NCBI GenBank assembly: GCA_030148745.1
Contig: JASBSV010000005.1
Location: 27,217 to 91,216 of the forward strand
Length of the DNA stretch: 64,000 nt
Source: Paracoccaceae bacterium
GTDB taxonomy: Bacteria > Pseudomonadota > Alphaproteobacteria > Rhodobacterales > Rhodobacteraceae
Direction: 5' to 3'
In this document: piece after piece, positions 38,569 to 49,429 of the stretch
Numbering within the stretch: position 1 is the stretch's first letter
Layout of the letters: each line of letters starts with the position of its first letter
Notes under the pieces: model-generated
The model's database searches: none
Told to the model about the DNA's origin: nothing
The model's input: the letters and a program-made list of their open reading frames with translations, nothing else
Program-made: the position numbers and the translations under genes

Positions 38569-39245
38569 AACTTTCCTCTGACCTTCAGGATTTCTGCCAA
38601 AGGATCGGCTATCGCTTTGACCGGCCCGAGCTGTTGATCCGGGCCCTGACCCATGCCTCGATGTCGTCGCCAACGCGCGAAAACAACGAGCGGCTTGAGT
38701 TTTTGGGTGACCGGGTGCTTGGGCTGGTCATGGCAGAGGCGCTGTTGAACAAGGACAAGTCGGCCAGCGAAGGACAGCTTGCGCCGCGTTTCAACGCGCT
38801 GGTGCGCAAGGAAACCTGTGCCGATGTCGCGCAGTCGTTCGATCTGGGCGTGGTGTTGAAACTGGGCCGCTCCGAGATGAAATCGGGCGGACGCCGCAAG
38901 GCCGCGCTTTTGTCCGACGCAATGGAAGCGGTCATTGCCGCGGTTTATCAGGACGGCGGTTTTGATGCCGCCCGCGCGCTGATCCTGCGGCTTTGGGGCG
39001 AACGGATCGATCAGGTCGAAGAGGATGCTCGCGACGCCAAGACCGCGCTTCAGGAATGGGCGCAGGCCCGTGGCCAGACCGCGCCGGAATATCGCGAGCT
39101 TAAGCGTGAAGGGCCCGATCATGCGCCGGTTTTTACCATACAGGTGCGACTGAAGGACGGGCAGTCGGAAACCGCTGTTGCCGCCTCGAAGCGTCAGGCG
39201 GAACAGGCGGCGGCCAAGGCGTTGTTGGAGAAACTGAATGGCTGA
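38565..39245 (+). CDS. rnc: Ribonuclease III
   Basis: [43 protein letters not shown]-terminal dsRBD. GTG start, ORF-track start extended. Confidence 0.95.
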   Translation: MKLSSDLQDFCQRIGYRFDRPELLIRALTHASMSSPTRENNERLEFLGDRVLGLVMAEALLNKDKSASEGQLAPRFNALVRKETCADVAQSFDLGVVLKLGRSEMKSGGRRKAALLSDAMEAVIAAVYQDGGFDAARALILRLWGERIDQVEEDARDAKTALQEWAQARGQTAPEYRELKREGPDHAPVFTIQVRLKDGQSETAVAASKRQAEQAAAKALLEKLNG

Positions 39246-40146
39246 AACACGCGCAGGTTTTGTCGCCCTTATCGGTGAGCCGAACGCCGGCAAATCGACC
39301 CTTCTGAACCGGATGGTGGGCGCCAAAGTCTCCATCGTGACGCATAAGGTTCAGACAACCCGCGCCCGCATTCGCGGCGTTGCGATCGAAGGCGACACAC
39401 AGATCGTCTTTGTCGACACGCCCGGCCTGTTCCGGCCCCGGCGGCGGCTGGACCGCGCGATGGTTGCAGCAGCATGGGGCGGGGCAGCGGATGCCGATCT
39501 GGTCGTTTTGATGATCGAGGCGCATCGCGGCATGACCGAGGGCGTGGAAAAGATTATCGAAACTCTGTCCGAGCGGACCGGAAAACAGCCCATTGCCCTT
39601 GCAATCAACAAGATTGACCGTGTCGAAGCCAAGGTTCTTCTGGCGCTGACCGAAAAACTGAACGCCGCCTTTCCGTTTGAGCACACTTTTATGATCTCGG
39701 CCGAAAAAGGTTATGGCGTGGACGATCTCAAAGGCTGGCTGGCTGAACGTTTGCCAAAGGGGCCGTGGCTTTACCCCGAAGACCAGATCGCCGATCTGCC
39801 GATGCGGATGATTGCCGCCGAAATAACCCGCGAAAAGCTGACGCTGCGCCTGCATCAGGAAATCCCTTATCAGCTGACCGTCGAGACCGAAAACTGGGAA
39901 GAACGGCCTGATGGCTCGGCCCGTATCGATCAGGTCATCTATGTCGCCCGCGACGGCCACAAGGGCATCATCCTTGGCAAAAAAGGCGAGACCATCAAGG
40001 CCGTAAGTCAGGCCGCGCGCACGGACCTGGAAGAGTTTCTGGGCCGCAGGGTTCATCTTTTTACGCAGGTCAAGGTCAGGAGAGGCTGGCTGGACGAGGC
40101 TGAACGCTACTCTGAGATGGGTCTCGATTTTTCGGACGGCAAGTGA
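39238..40146 (+). CDS. era: GTPase Era
   Basis: [51 protein letters not shown]-terminal KH domain [15 protein letters not shown]. Confidence 0.96.
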   Translation: MAETRAGFVALIGEPNAGKSTLLNRMVGAKVSIVTHKVQTTRARIRGVAIEGDTQIVFVDTPGLFRPRRRLDRAMVAAAWGGAADADLVVLMIEAHRGMTEGVEKIIETLSERTGKQPIALAINKIDRVEAKVLLALTEKLNAAFPFEHTFMISAEKGYGVDDLKGWLAERLPKGPWLYPEDQIADLPMRMIAAEITREKLTLRLHQEIPYQLTVETENWEERPDGSARIDQVIYVARDGHKGIILGKKGETIKAVSQAARTDLEEFLGRRVHLFTQVKVRRGWLDEAERYSEMGLDFSDGK

Positions 40147-40475
40147 GCAGGCTGACAACAGAATTCTGGGTTGCGGCCTATCGGATGCGGCTGCAGGCGC
40201 TGAACATCCCGGTTTATATCTCGGCCCAGGGCGATCCGACCGCAGGTGCGGTTCTGGTCAAGCTCTCTACGCTTGATGGTCAGGCAAAGGTCTTTCACCG
40301 AAGGGTTGATCTGATGACCGGCGGGCGGTCGTGGGACATCCTTGTCGAAGGCGATGAAAGTGACTGCGACACCTCGATTGAAAAGCAGCGGCACTTTGAC
40401 CCCGATCTTTGGGTGATCGAGATCGAGGACCGTCAGGGCCGACATTGTCTGGAAGAGCCGGGCCTGTCTGATTAG
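40143..40475 (+). CDS. DUF1491 family protein
   Basis: EFWVAAYRMRLQALNIPVYISAQGDPTAGAVLVKLSTLDGQAKVF...EKQRHFDPDLWVIEIEDRQGRHCLEEPGL; between era and recO. Confidence 0.8.
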   Translation: MSRLTTEFWVAAYRMRLQALNIPVYISAQGDPTAGAVLVKLSTLDGQAKVFHRRVDLMTGGRSWDILVEGDESDCDTSIEKQRHFDPDLWVIEIEDRQGRHCLEEPGLSD

Positions 40476-40526
40476 ACTGGAACGGCGATTAACAGCAGGC
40501 CACCGGCCAACACAAGGGGGTGCCGA

Positions 40527-41261
40527 TTGCAGTGGCGGGATCAGGGTGCGCTTTTGTCGGTGCGCCAGCATGGCGAAAGCTCGGCGATCATTGAGGTGTT
40601 TACCGCTGAACACGGCCGCCATCTTGGGGTTGTGCGCGGCGGCGCGTCACGGCGTATCGCGCCGCTGCTTCAGCCCGGTGCGCAGCTTGACCTGACATGG
40701 CGCGCCCGGCTGGACGAACACATCGGGAGTTACAATGTCGAGCCGCTCAAAAGCCGAGCGGTCGCTGTGATGGGGGACCGGCTGGCGCTCGCTGCGCTCA
40801 ATTCGGTCACATCGCTTTTGGCCTTTGTCTTGCCTGAAAGGGAAAGCCATCCGGCGCTTTATGGGCATACCATCGCCCTGCTCGACCTTCTGGGAAACTC
40901 ATCTGTCTGGAACCTTGCCTATCTCAAATGGGAGATGGCGCTTTTGGAAGAGATGGGTTTTGGTCTGGATCTGTCGTCTTGTGCCGCAACGGGTTCGCGT
41001 GAGGATCTTGTATATATCTCTCCCAAAACCGGGCGCGCGGTATCATCGCAGGGCGCCGGCGAATGGGCCGACCGGCTTTTGCCGATGCCGCAGAGTCTGC
41101 TCAGCTTTCAGTGGGCGGGACATCAGGATCTGGCGGCCGGCCTGAAGATCACCGGATTTTTTCTGGAAAACCATCTGGCCCCGGCGCTGGGCAATACCCC
41201 ACTGCCGGGCGCGCGGGCGCGGTTTGTCGACCGCCTTGCCCGTCAGCCAAGCGATGAATAG
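40527..41261 (+). CDS. recO: DNA repair protein RecO
   Basis: [41 protein letters not shown]; oligonucleotide-binding-fold N-terminus. Confidence 0.93.
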   Translation: MQWRDQGALLSVRQHGESSAIIEVFTAEHGRHLGVVRGGASRRIAPLLQPGAQLDLTWRARLDEHIGSYNVEPLKSRAVAVMGDRLALAALNSVTSLLAFVLPERESHPALYGHTIALLDLLGNSSVWNLAYLKWEMALLEEMGFGLDLSSCAATGSREDLVYISPKTGRAVSSQGAGEWADRLLPMPQSLLSFQWAGHQDLAAGLKITGFFLENHLAPALGNTPLPGARARFVDRLARQPSDE

Positions 41262-41854
41262 CCGGCTAGAATGACAACTCCCAGCATCGCCGCTGCCATC
41301 GCGAAGTTGATACGTCTTTGAATGTGGGGCGCAAGCTCCAGCCGTTGAACCGCGCCGCCGGCCCAGAGCCAGGTAAGATGGATCGGGATCCAGATCAGGT
41401 TGATCGCCAGAAACTTCCACAAAACCTCGGCCACAAGGGCATTTTCCCAAATCGGAAAGCCCGAGAAAAAAGTGGTGTTGACGGCATAGGCCTTGGGGTT
41501 GATCGCCTGAAGCATGACCCCGGCCAGAATGCCCGGTTGGCCGCGGGCCGCGATAAAGGCCACGCGCGCGCCGGCAAAGGCGATCCGCAGCGCCAGATAA
41601 AGCAGATAAAGCGCAGAGGCCGCGAAAAGCACCGTTCGGATCACCGGATTGGCCAGGATTAGTGCGGCAAGGCCCGTCACCACAGCCAGCGCCACCAGAT
41701 TGGTGCCGATAAAAAGACCCAGAACATAGCGAAGACCGGCGCGAAACCCAAAGGCCGCACCAACGCCGGCGGTCGACAGAACGCCGGGTCCGGGCGTGAT
41801 GATCAAAAGAAATACCGCAAGCGCGAATGTGGCCACTAAAAATTTCCCTGCCAA
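41243..41854 (-). CDS. LysE family translocator
   Basis: [56 protein letters not shown]. Confidence 0.88.
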   Translation of the reverse strand: MAGKFLVATFALAVFLLIITPGPGVLSTAGVGAAFGFRAGLRYVLGLFIGTNLVALAVVTGLAALILANPVIRTVLFAASALYLLYLALRIAFAGARVAFIAARGQPGILAGVMLQAINPKAYAVNTTFFSGFPIWENALVAEVLWKFLAINLIWIPIHLTWLWAGGAVQRLELAPHIQRRINFAMAAAMLGVVILAGYSSLG

Positions 41855-41895
41855 AGATTGCGGCAGGGATCAGATTGGCGATTTGCTGCGCCGGG

Positions 41896-43590
41896 TCAAC
41901 CCGCCTGTGACAGCAAACGCCGCGCGATAACCTGCGCCTGAATTTCGGCAGCGCCTTCGAATATGTTCAGGATGCGCGCATCACACAGGATACGGCTGAT
42001 CTTGTATTCCAGCGCAAAACCATTGCCGCCGTGGATCTGCAACCCATTGTCGGCCGCCGCCCACGCCACTCGTGCGCCCAAAAGCTTGGCCATTCCGGCC
42101 TCAAGGTCACAGCGGCGCCCTTCGTCCTTTTCACGGGCCGAGAAATAGGTCAGCTGCCGCGCCACCATAATCTCGACCGCCATCATCGCCAGTTTGCCGG
42201 CAACGCGCGGAAAGGCGATCAGGCTTTTGCCGAACTGTTTGCGATCGGTGGCATATTGCATCGACACATCCAGCGCCGATTGCGCCACTCCGATGGCGCG
42301 TGCGGCGGTCTGAATGCGGGCGCTTTCAAAAGTCTGCATCAGCTGTTTGAAACCCTGACCTTCGACCCCGCCAAGAAGGTTGGTGCCCTTAACCGCGAAA
42401 TTGTCAAAGCTCAGTTCGTATTCCTTCATGCCGCGATAGCCCAGAACCTCAATCTCGCCGCCGGTCATGCCGGGGGTGGGGAAGGGCTCCTGATCCGTGC
42501 CGGGTGCCTTTTCGGCCAGAAACATCGACAGGCCTTTGTAATCCGTCGTCTCGGGATCGGTGCGCGCCAGAAGCGTCATCACATGGGTGCGCGCGGCGTG
42601 GGTGATCCAGGTTTTGTTGCCCGTCACCTTGTAATCATCGCCATCGCGAACCGCGCGGGTGCGCAGCGATCCAAGGTCCGATCCGGTGTTGGGTTCGGTA
42701 AAAACCGCCGTCGGCAGGGTTTCGGCGCTGGCCAGCTTGGGCAGCCAGTTTTGCTTCTGCTCCTCTGTGCCGCCACAGAGAATCAACTCGGCCGCGATTT
42801 CCGACCGCGTTCCCAAAGAGCCCACGCCGATATAACCGCGGCTCAACTCTTCCGAGACCACGACCATCGACGCTTTCGACAGGCCGAAACCGCCGTATTC
42901 TTCGGGGATGGTCAGGCCAAAGACACCCATCTCCGCAAGATCCGTGATGATCTCCATCGGGATCAGCTCATCCTTGAGGTGCCAGTCATGCGCGTGAGGT
43001 TCGACCCGCTCCTGTGAAAAGCGGCGGAATTGCTCGCGGATCATCTCCAGTTCATCATCAAGGCCCGAGGCGCCAAAGGTGTTCGCGCTGCCCTGATGCT
43101 GCATCAGCTCGACCAGCTGCATGCGCGCGGCCTGGCTGTTACCTGACGCGATCAAAAGTTCAACGGACGGATGGTTCAGATCGTCCAGATCGCTTTGGCT
43201 GAGTTCCATGTCGTGAGGGCGCAGGATTTCACCCTGGCTCATCGGGATACCGCCCCGGATCTGGCCCAGATATTCGCCAAAGGCGATCTGATGAATCAGT
43301 TTTTCGATCTCGCCAAAGCGTCCCTGCGCATGCAGCCGTTCGGCCCAGCCCTGCATCTGTCGCAGCGCTTCGTCATAGGTAGCAAGCCATGCCAGACCAT
43401 GCGCGGCTGTCTGATGCTCTTCGATGGCGCCGGCGGCGATACGCCCCTCGGGCGCCACCTGTTTGCCGATGCGGCGCTTTGCTGTTTCCAAAAGGCGCTG
43501 CACCAGAGGTACGGCATCGCCGGTCAGGCCCAGCAGATCGGGCAGAAGGATGGCTTTCAGGTCGGTCATGTCCTGCCCGTCATGCGGCAT
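41896..43590 (-). CDS. Acyl-CoA dehydrogenase family protein
   Basis: LTIPEEYGGFGLSKASMVVVSEELSRGYIGVGSLGTRSEIA; AVFTEPNTGSDLGSLRTRAVRDGDDYKVTGNKTWITHA; LQIHGGNGFALEYKISRILCDARILNIFEGAAEIQAQVIARRLL. Confidence 0.93.
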   Translation of the reverse strand: MPHDGQDMTDLKAILLPDLLGLTGDAVPLVQRLLETAKRRIGKQVAPEGRIAAGAIEEHQTAAHGLAWLATYDEALRQMQGWAERLHAQGRFGEIEKLIHQIAFGEYLGQIRGGIPMSQGEILRPHDMELSQSDLDDLNHPSVELLIASGNSQAARMQLVELMQHQGSANTFGASGLDDELEMIREQFRRFSQERVEPHAHDWHLKDELIPMEIITDLAEMGVFGLTIPEEYGGFGLSKASMVVVSEELSRGYIGVGSLGTRSEIAAELILCGGTEEQKQNWLPKLASAETLPTAVFTEPNTGSDLGSLRTRAVRDGDDYKVTGNKTWITHAARTHVMTLLARTDPETTDYKGLSMFLAEKAPGTDQEPFPTPGMTGGEIEVLGYRGMKEYELSFDNFAVKGTNLLGGVEGQGFKQLMQTFESARIQTAARAIGVAQSALDVSMQYATDRKQFGKSLIAFPRVAGKLAMMAVEIMVARQLTYFSAREKDEGRRCDLEAGMAKLLGARVAWAAADNGLQIHGGNGFALEYKISRILCDARILNIFEGAAEIQAQVIARRLLSQAG

Positions 43591-43736
43591 AATCAGGCTC
43601 CGTTGCAAGGTTTCCGTTCATCTAGTCATTTTGCAGTCGCAGCGCAATTAAAATGCGCCAAAGATCACAAATTTGAATGAAAGTAACGCCATAAAATTTG
43701 GATTTCCCGCCATGCGAATAGGCGTATGAATAGGAA

Positions 43737-44507
43737 ATGGACTTTTTTTTCTCAGTTCTTCCCATCAAGTTGCTGTTGCTGGCGGCTATGGTGGCCTTTC
43801 TGGCCGGTGTCGTGAAGGGTGCGGTCGGCTTTGCGATGCCGACGATTATGATCTCGGGCCTTGCCGCTTTTATTTCGGCCGAGCTTGCACTTGCAGCACT
43901 GATTCTTCCAACGCTGCTGTCCAATGGTCTGCAGGCATTTCGTCAGGGACCGCAGGCCGCAGCGCAGGCGCTCAGAAAGCACGGATTGTTTCTGCTGGTC
44001 GGGTTTTTCTTTCTGGTGTCCAGCGCGCAGATGGTGACGCTTTTGTCCCAGCGCGCGCTGTTTCTGCTGATCGGGGGTCCGATAGCCATATTCGTCGCGC
44101 TTCAGATCTACGGCTGGACGCCGGTCATCCGCCCGCAACATCGCCGCCGGGCAGGGGTGATCGTGGGCGCGATCGCCGGTTTCGTTGGCGGGCTGTCAGG
44201 GGTATGGGGGCCGCCGACGGTTGCCTATCTGACGGCCATCGACACGCCCAAGGACGAGCATATCCGTGTTCAGGGGGTGATTTATGGTCTGGGCTCTCTG
44301 GCGCTGTTAGGTGCCCATCTGAGTTCAGGGGTGCTAAGGCCTGCCACGCTTCCGCTGTCTTTGGCCATGGTACCGCCGGCCCTGCTGGGGATGTGGGTGG
44401 GCTTTGCCCTGCATGATCGGATGGATCAGACCCTGTTTCGCAAGGCTACGCTGCTGGTGCTTTTGCTGGCGGGTCTGAACCTGATCCGCCGCGGGGTCTT
44501 TGGTTGA
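43737..44507 (+). CDS. Sulfite exporter TauE/SafE family protein
   Basis: Multi-TM; LAGVVKGAVGFAMPTIMISGLA; GFVGGLSGVWGPPTVAYL. Confidence 0.88.
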   Translation: MDFFFSVLPIKLLLLAAMVAFLAGVVKGAVGFAMPTIMISGLAAFISAELALAALILPTLLSNGLQAFRQGPQAAAQALRKHGLFLLVGFFFLVSSAQMVTLLSQRALFLLIGGPIAIFVALQIYGWTPVIRPQHRRRAGVIVGAIAGFVGGLSGVWGPPTVAYLTAIDTPKDEHIRVQGVIYGLGSLALLGAHLSSGVLRPATLPLSLAMVPPALLGMWVGFALHDRMDQTLFRKATLLVLLLAGLNLIRRGVFG

Positions 44508-44518
44508 GCTTGGTAACA

Positions 44519-44542
44519 GGTGCCCGCCGGTCGGCGGGCACC
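44519..44542. terminator. Perfect 10-bp hairpin between convergent tauE and pckA (terminator-like, no T-run)
   Basis: GGTGCCCGCC-ggtc-GGCGGGCACC. Confidence 0.55.
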
Positions 44543-44555
44543 CAAGCCGTGTGGC

Positions 44556-46154
44556 TTAGCCGATCGCGACGGCCTTGACGTCTTCGTCGATATGCTCGGC
44601 ATATTGCGCGAAATTCTCGGCGAACATATTCACCAGTTTTTTCGCCTGCACATCATATGCATCGGCATCAGCCCAGGTCCGGCGCGGGTCTAGAAGGATA
44701 TCGGCCACGCCCTCAACGGCAACGGGCACGTCGAACCCAAAGTTCGGATCCTTGCGGAACTCGCCCTGGGTCAGCGATCCGTCAAGCGCTGCCGTCAAAA
44801 GCGAACGTGTCGCCCGGATCGGCATCCGCGACCCTGTTCCATAGGCGCCGCCGGTCCATCCGGTATTGACCAGCCAGCAGGTCGCGCCATGTTTGGCGAT
44901 CTTTTCGCGCAGAAGGTTTCCGTAAACCTCGGGGCGGCGCGGCATGAAGGGCGCACCAAAGCAGGTCGAAAAGGTCGGTTCGGGTTCGGTCACGCCATCT
45001 TCTGTGCCGGCGACCTTTGAGGTAAAGCCCGAGAGGAAGTGATACATCGCCTGCGCTGGTGTCAGCCGCGCAATCGGAGGCAGCACGCCAAAGGCGTCAC
45101 AAGTCAGCATGATGATGTTCTTGGGGTGTCCGCCAAGCGCGTCTTCCGATGCGTTCGAGATATACTCCAGCGGATAGGCGCAGCGCATATTGGCCGTCAG
45201 CCGGTCGTCTTCGAAGTCAAGCTCTTTGGTCTCGGGATCATAGACCATATTCTCGACGACGGTTCCGAATTTCTGGGTGGTGGCGTAAATCTCGGGCTCG
45301 GCCTCGGCCGACAGGCTGATCGTCTTGGCGTAACAGCCGCCCTCGAAATTGAAGGTGCCGCGATCGGACCAGCCATGTTCGTCGTCACCGATCAGAACCC
45401 GCGCCGGATCGGCCGAAAGCGTGGTTTTGCCGGTGCCCGAAAGACCAAAGAAGATCGCTGTGTCCACCGGATTGCCCGGCGCATGGTTGGCCGAGCAATG
45501 CATCGGCATGATGCCTTTTTCTGGCAAGAGATAGTTCAGAAGTGTAAAGACCGACTTCTTGTTTTCGCCAGCATAGCCGGTGCCGCCGATCAGGATCAGC
45601 TTGGCGTCCAAATTCAGTGCGATGATGGTTTCCGACCGGCACCCGTGCCGCGAAGGATCAGCCTTGAAGCTGGGGCAGTTGATGACCGTGAAATCAGGTA
45701 CGAAACTCTCCAGCGCCTCGCGGCTGGGCCGGCGCAGCATGTGGCGGATGAAAAGCCCGTGCCAGGCCAGTTCCGTTACCATGCGCATGTCAAGACGGTG
45801 GGCGGGATCGGCCCCGCCATAAAGATCCTGCACGAAAAAGTCGCGCCCCTTCATGTGCTCAAGCATGTCGGCGTAAAGCACTTCAAAGGCTTCGGGGGTC
45901 ATGGGGGGGTTGTTTTCCCACCAGATCTGACCTTCAACGCTGGGCGTCTCAACCACGAATTTATCCTTGGGTGAACGGCCCGTATGCTCGCCCGTTTCCA
46001 CAAGAAGGGTGCCGCCCTGGCCCAGTTCGCCTTCGCCACGGCGAAGGGCCGCTTCGATCAGCGCAGGCTCAAGAAGGTTGTAATAGACCTGACCCAGCCC
46101 CGTGATCCCCTGATCTTCGAGGCGTTGCGTTGGGTTAACCCGTCCAGATGTCAT
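44556..46154 (-). CDS. pckA: Phosphoenolpyruvate carboxykinase (ATP)
   Basis: [58 protein letters not shown]; start set at [10 protein letters not shown]. Confidence 0.96.
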   Translation of the reverse strand: MTSGRVNPTQRLEDQGITGLGQVYYNLLEPALIEAALRRGEGELGQGGTLLVETGEHTGRSPKDKFVVETPSVEGQIWWENNPPMTPEAFEVLYADMLEHMKGRDFFVQDLYGGADPAHRLDMRMVTELAWHGLFIRHMLRRPSREALESFVPDFTVINCPSFKADPSRHGCRSETIIALNLDAKLILIGGTGYAGENKKSVFTLLNYLLPEKGIMPMHCSANHAPGNPVDTAIFFGLSGTGKTTLSADPARVLIGDDEHGWSDRGTFNFEGGCYAKTISLSAEAEPEIYATTQKFGTVVENMVYDPETKELDFEDDRLTANMRCAYPLEYISNASEDALGGHPKNIIMLTCDAFGVLPPIARLTPAQAMYHFLSGFTSKVAGTEDGVTEPEPTFSTCFGAPFMPRRPEVYGNLLREKIAKHGATCWLVNTGWTGGAYGTGSRMPIRATRSLLTAALDGSLTQGEFRKDPNFGFDVPVAVEGVADILLDPRRTWADADAYDVQAKKLVNMFAENFAQYAEHIDEDVKAVAIG

Positions 46155-46510
46155 TGTTTTGCTCCCGGTGCCGCGGCGCGGCGACGTTTTTGCCAATCCG
46201 AACCGGATGCCTTTTCCGGCCGGGGCAGCCCCGGTCTGAGGCCGTCGCGGTCGTCTTAGCATGTCGTTGCGGCAAGGCAACAGGCGCGCCGCTATGTTTG
46301 CGCAACCATCCCCAGGTTAGCGCAACCAGTCGTGATTGCTGCATGTGCATGGTGATGCAAATTAGCCATTGGTTACCGAATTTCGGCAAAATTGTGGCGG
46401 AAAGAAGGAAGTGATTCGTAGTTAGCTGTTGATTCTAAAGGAGGGAAACACGAGTATGTTGGCCAAAAGCAGGCAAAAAACGTAAACGAGCAGTGCAAAG
46501 GACCCCACAA

Positions 46511-47212
46511 ATGTCGAGGATCGCTTTGGTGGATGATGACAGGAATATCCTGACATCGGTATCCATGACTCTAGAAGCCGAAGGTTTTGATGTTGAAACC
46601 TTCAATGACGGACAGTCCGCTCTGGACGCGTTCAACAAGAAGCTGCCGGATATGGCAGTTCTGGATATCAAGATGCCGCGCATGGATGGCATGGATCTGT
46701 TGCAGAGGTTGCGGCAGAAAACATCGATGCCGGTGATCTTCCTGACCTCAAAGGACGATGAGATTGACGAGGTTCTGGGCCTGCGAATGGGCGCGGACGA
46801 TTACGTCAAGAAACCGTTCTCCCAGCGTCTTCTGGTCGAGCGGATCCGCGCTCTGCTGCGCCGTCAGGAAGTGATGGTCGGCGACGCGGTGGGCGAGGTT
46901 GAGCCGGCCCAGACGATGAAACGCGGCGAACTGGTCATGGACCCGCTGCGCCATGCGGTGACCTGGAAAGGCAACGACGTTTCGCTGACGGTGACTGAAT
47001 TTTTGCTGTTGCAGGCCCTCGCAACGCGCCCGGGCTTTGTCAAAAGCCGGGATCAGCTTATGGATGTAGCATATGATGATCAGGTCTATGTTGATGACCG
47101 GACAATCGATAGTCATATCAAACGGTTGCGCAAAAAAATGCGTGGTGTCGATGATGAGTTCTCGGCGATCGAGACACTCTATGGCATCGGCTACAGATAC
47201 AACGAAGAATAA
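46511..47212 (+). CDS. chvI: Response regulator ChvI (OmpR family)
   Basis: [78 protein letters not shown]; wHTH C-terminus; next to chvG, hprK and pckA. Confidence 0.93.
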   Translation: MSRIALVDDDRNILTSVSMTLEAEGFDVETFNDGQSALDAFNKKLPDMAVLDIKMPRMDGMDLLQRLRQKTSMPVIFLTSKDDEIDEVLGLRMGADDYVKKPFSQRLLVERIRALLRRQEVMVGDAVGEVEPAQTMKRGELVMDPLRHAVTWKGNDVSLTVTEFLLLQALATRPGFVKSRDQLMDVAYDDQVYVDDRTIDSHIKRLRKKMRGVDDEFSAIETLYGIGYRYNEE

Positions 47213-48945
47213 TGACCGTAGCCGTGTCGGGGTATAGCGTGCGCGACACGAAATCAGCCGATCAGGCGGACGTCGTTCTGGGCGAAGACTGGATCGCGCC
47301 GGATGGCTCGGCCGAAGATGAACTTCGTGCCCGCCGGGCGCGGCGCAATGTCATTTCGCTCAATCGCTCGCCTTTGGCGCGCAAGATCATCACCTTCAAC
47401 CTGCTCGCTATTCTGGTGCTGGTTGCCGGCGTTCTTTACCTCAATCCTTTCCGTGACAGTCTGGTTGTGCAGCGCGAGCAGGGGCTGCTGGTCGAAGCGG
47501 GTCTGATCGCAAATGTGCTCGAAGCACAGATGCCCAGCGGTGCTTCTGTCAATCTGGCGACGGGTGACGGGCTGAATGTCGATCAGGCGCTGAAGGCGCT
47601 GACATTGCCCCACGGGGCGGAAGTTTATGTTTTTGATCCCAATGGCGCGCTTGTCAGCTCGACCGTCGGTCAGAGCCGTTGGCCGAATTTGCCGCTTGAT
47701 CGCGGTCCCGCAGATGGGCGCAGCACGCTGATCACCGATTTTCTTAATACGGTGTGGGACAGTATCTCAAACCTTCTGGCACCGGGGCAGCTGAGACAAA
47801 AAGAGATCAGTGGCGAGCAACAGGCCCGCAGCATGGTGCCTGCCGCCCTTGGTGGGCAGGTTCAGATCGATAACGGGCGCGACGCCTCGGGCGCGCTGGT
47901 ATTTTCGGTTGCGACACCGATCATGCAAAACGACCGGCCGGTGGGCGTGGTCGCCGTCACCAGTGCCGCCGGAGAGATTGATGAGTTGGTGCGCGCCGAG
48001 CGCGAGCAGGTGCTGCAGATGTTCGTCATTGCTATTCTGGTCTCGATCGGGTTGAGCCTTGTACTGGCCTCGACGATAGCTAACCCCCTGTCTGATTTGG
48101 CCGCCGCTGCCGAACTTGGGCGCGACAAAAATGCCCGCAAGATGAGCCCGAGCCGCGTTCGCATCCCCGATCTGACAGCGCGGCCCGACGAAATCGGCCG
48201 CCTGTCCGGGGCGCTGCGCGGGATGGTTGCGGCGCTTTACGACCGTATCGACGCCAACGAACAATTCGCGGCCGATGTGGCGCATGAAATCAAGAACCCG
48301 CTGGCATCGCTCAGATCGGCGGTTGGAACGCTTCGGCTTGCCCAAAAGCCCGAGCAGCGTGAAAAGCTGCTGGATGTCATCGATCACGATGTGCGCCGTC
48401 TGGACCGGCTGGTCAGCGATATCTCGAACGCGTCGCGACTGGACAGCGAGTTGGTCAAGGAAGAAGAAGAATCCTTTGATCTTCTGAATATGCTGGGCAA
48501 TCTGGCCGAATATCTGGGCGAAGAGGCTGCAAGCAAGGGGATTGAGTTTATCGCCGATCTGCCGCCGCAGCCGATCGTCATTCAGGGGCTCGAAGCGCGG
48601 CTGGCTCAGGTTTTTGTCAATCTGATCACCAATGCGATTTCTTTCTGCGAAGAGGGTGATGCCATTCGTGTCTGGGCGCGGCGCCGCGAAAACCGGGTGC
48701 TGATCGTTGTCGAAGATACCGGCCCCGGTATCCCCGAACAGGCGCTGACCAAAGTGTTCAACCGTTTTTATTCCGAGAGGCCGGAAGGCCAGTTTGGCAA
48801 TAACTCGGGCCTTGGTCTGGCGATCTCGAAACAGATTATCGAAGCACATGGCGGCGTGATCTGGGCCGAAAATATTCGCCCCACCGATGCCGATGTTACC
48901 TCGGACCCGCTTGGCGCGCGCTTTGTGGTTGGACTGCCGATCTGA
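47212..48945 (+). CDS. chvG: Sensor histidine kinase ChvG
   Basis: Two TM segments, HAMP; FAADVAHEIKNPLASLRSAVGTL; VEDTGPGIPEQALTKVFNRFYSERP; adjacent to chvI. Confidence 0.93.
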   Translation: MTVAVSGYSVRDTKSADQADVVLGEDWIAPDGSAEDELRARRARRNVISLNRSPLARKIITFNLLAILVLVAGVLYLNPFRDSLVVQREQGLLVEAGLIANVLEAQMPSGASVNLATGDGLNVDQALKALTLPHGAEVYVFDPNGALVSSTVGQSRWPNLPLDRGPADGRSTLITDFLNTVWDSISNLLAPGQLRQKEISGEQQARSMVPAALGGQVQIDNGRDASGALVFSVATPIMQNDRPVGVVAVTSAAGEIDELVRAEREQVLQMFVIAILVSIGLSLVLASTIANPLSDLAAAAELGRDKNARKMSPSRVRIPDLTARPDEIGRLSGALRGMVAALYDRIDANEQFAADVAHEIKNPLASLRSAVGTLRLAQKPEQREKLLDVIDHDVRRLDRLVSDISNASRLDSELVKEEEESFDLLNMLGNLAEYLGEEAASKGIEFIADLPPQPIVIQGLEARLAQVFVNLITNAISFCEEGDAIRVWARRRENRVLIVVEDTGPGIPEQALTKVFNRFYSERPEGQFGNNSGLGLAISKQIIEAHGGVIWAENIRPTDADVTSDPLGARFVVGLPI

Positions 48946-48964
48946 TTGACGGGGGGTATGCCGG

Positions 48965-49429
48965 ATGATCCTGCCGAGCCCTGATCCATCTCATGAAACC
49001 GCCGGACCCGGCGCCGTTCTGGCACATGCGACCAGCGTGGCACTGGGCCGTAATGCGGTGATGATCACCGGGCCGTCTGGATCTGGAAAATCCGCACTTG
49101 CGCTGCAACTGATGGCCCATGGCCTGCTGCTGGTGGCCGATGATCGATGCCGGATCTATCCAGGCCCGCAGGGGGCGTTGCTGATCGAAGCCCCCGAAAG
49201 GATCAGGGGTATGATCGAAGCGCGGGGCGTCGGGTTGCTGCGCGCCGATACGATATCACCGGCGCTTTTGTCGCTGGTCATCGATCTGAGCCAGACAGAG
49301 AGAGAGCGGCTTCCGCCGATGCGTAGCGCTACCATTCTGGGGCAGGAGGTTCCCCTGCTTCACAAGGTCGAGAGTTGCCATTTCTCTGCCGCAGTTGTCC
49401 AATATCTAAAAGGGGGAAGGACGGCCTGA
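48965..49429 (+). CDS. hprK: HPr kinase/phosphorylase, short alphaproteobacterial C-terminal-domain form
   Basis: GRNAVMITGPSGSGKSALALQLMAHGLLLVADDRCRIYP; RGMIEARGVGLLRAD. Confidence 0.93.
   Translation: MILPSPDPSHETAGPGAVLAHATSVALGRNAVMITGPSGSGKSALALQLMAHGLLLVADDRCRIYPGPQGALLIEAPERIRGMIEARGVGLLRADTISPALLSLVIDLSQTERERLPPMRSATILGQEVPLLHKVESCHFSAAVVQYLKGGRTA

Noticed and set aside
45039-45974. 311-aa plus-strand ORF
   Set aside because: Antisense to pckA; shadow frame.
47767-48849. 360-aa minus-strand ORF
   Set aside because: Antisense to chvG; no domain signature.
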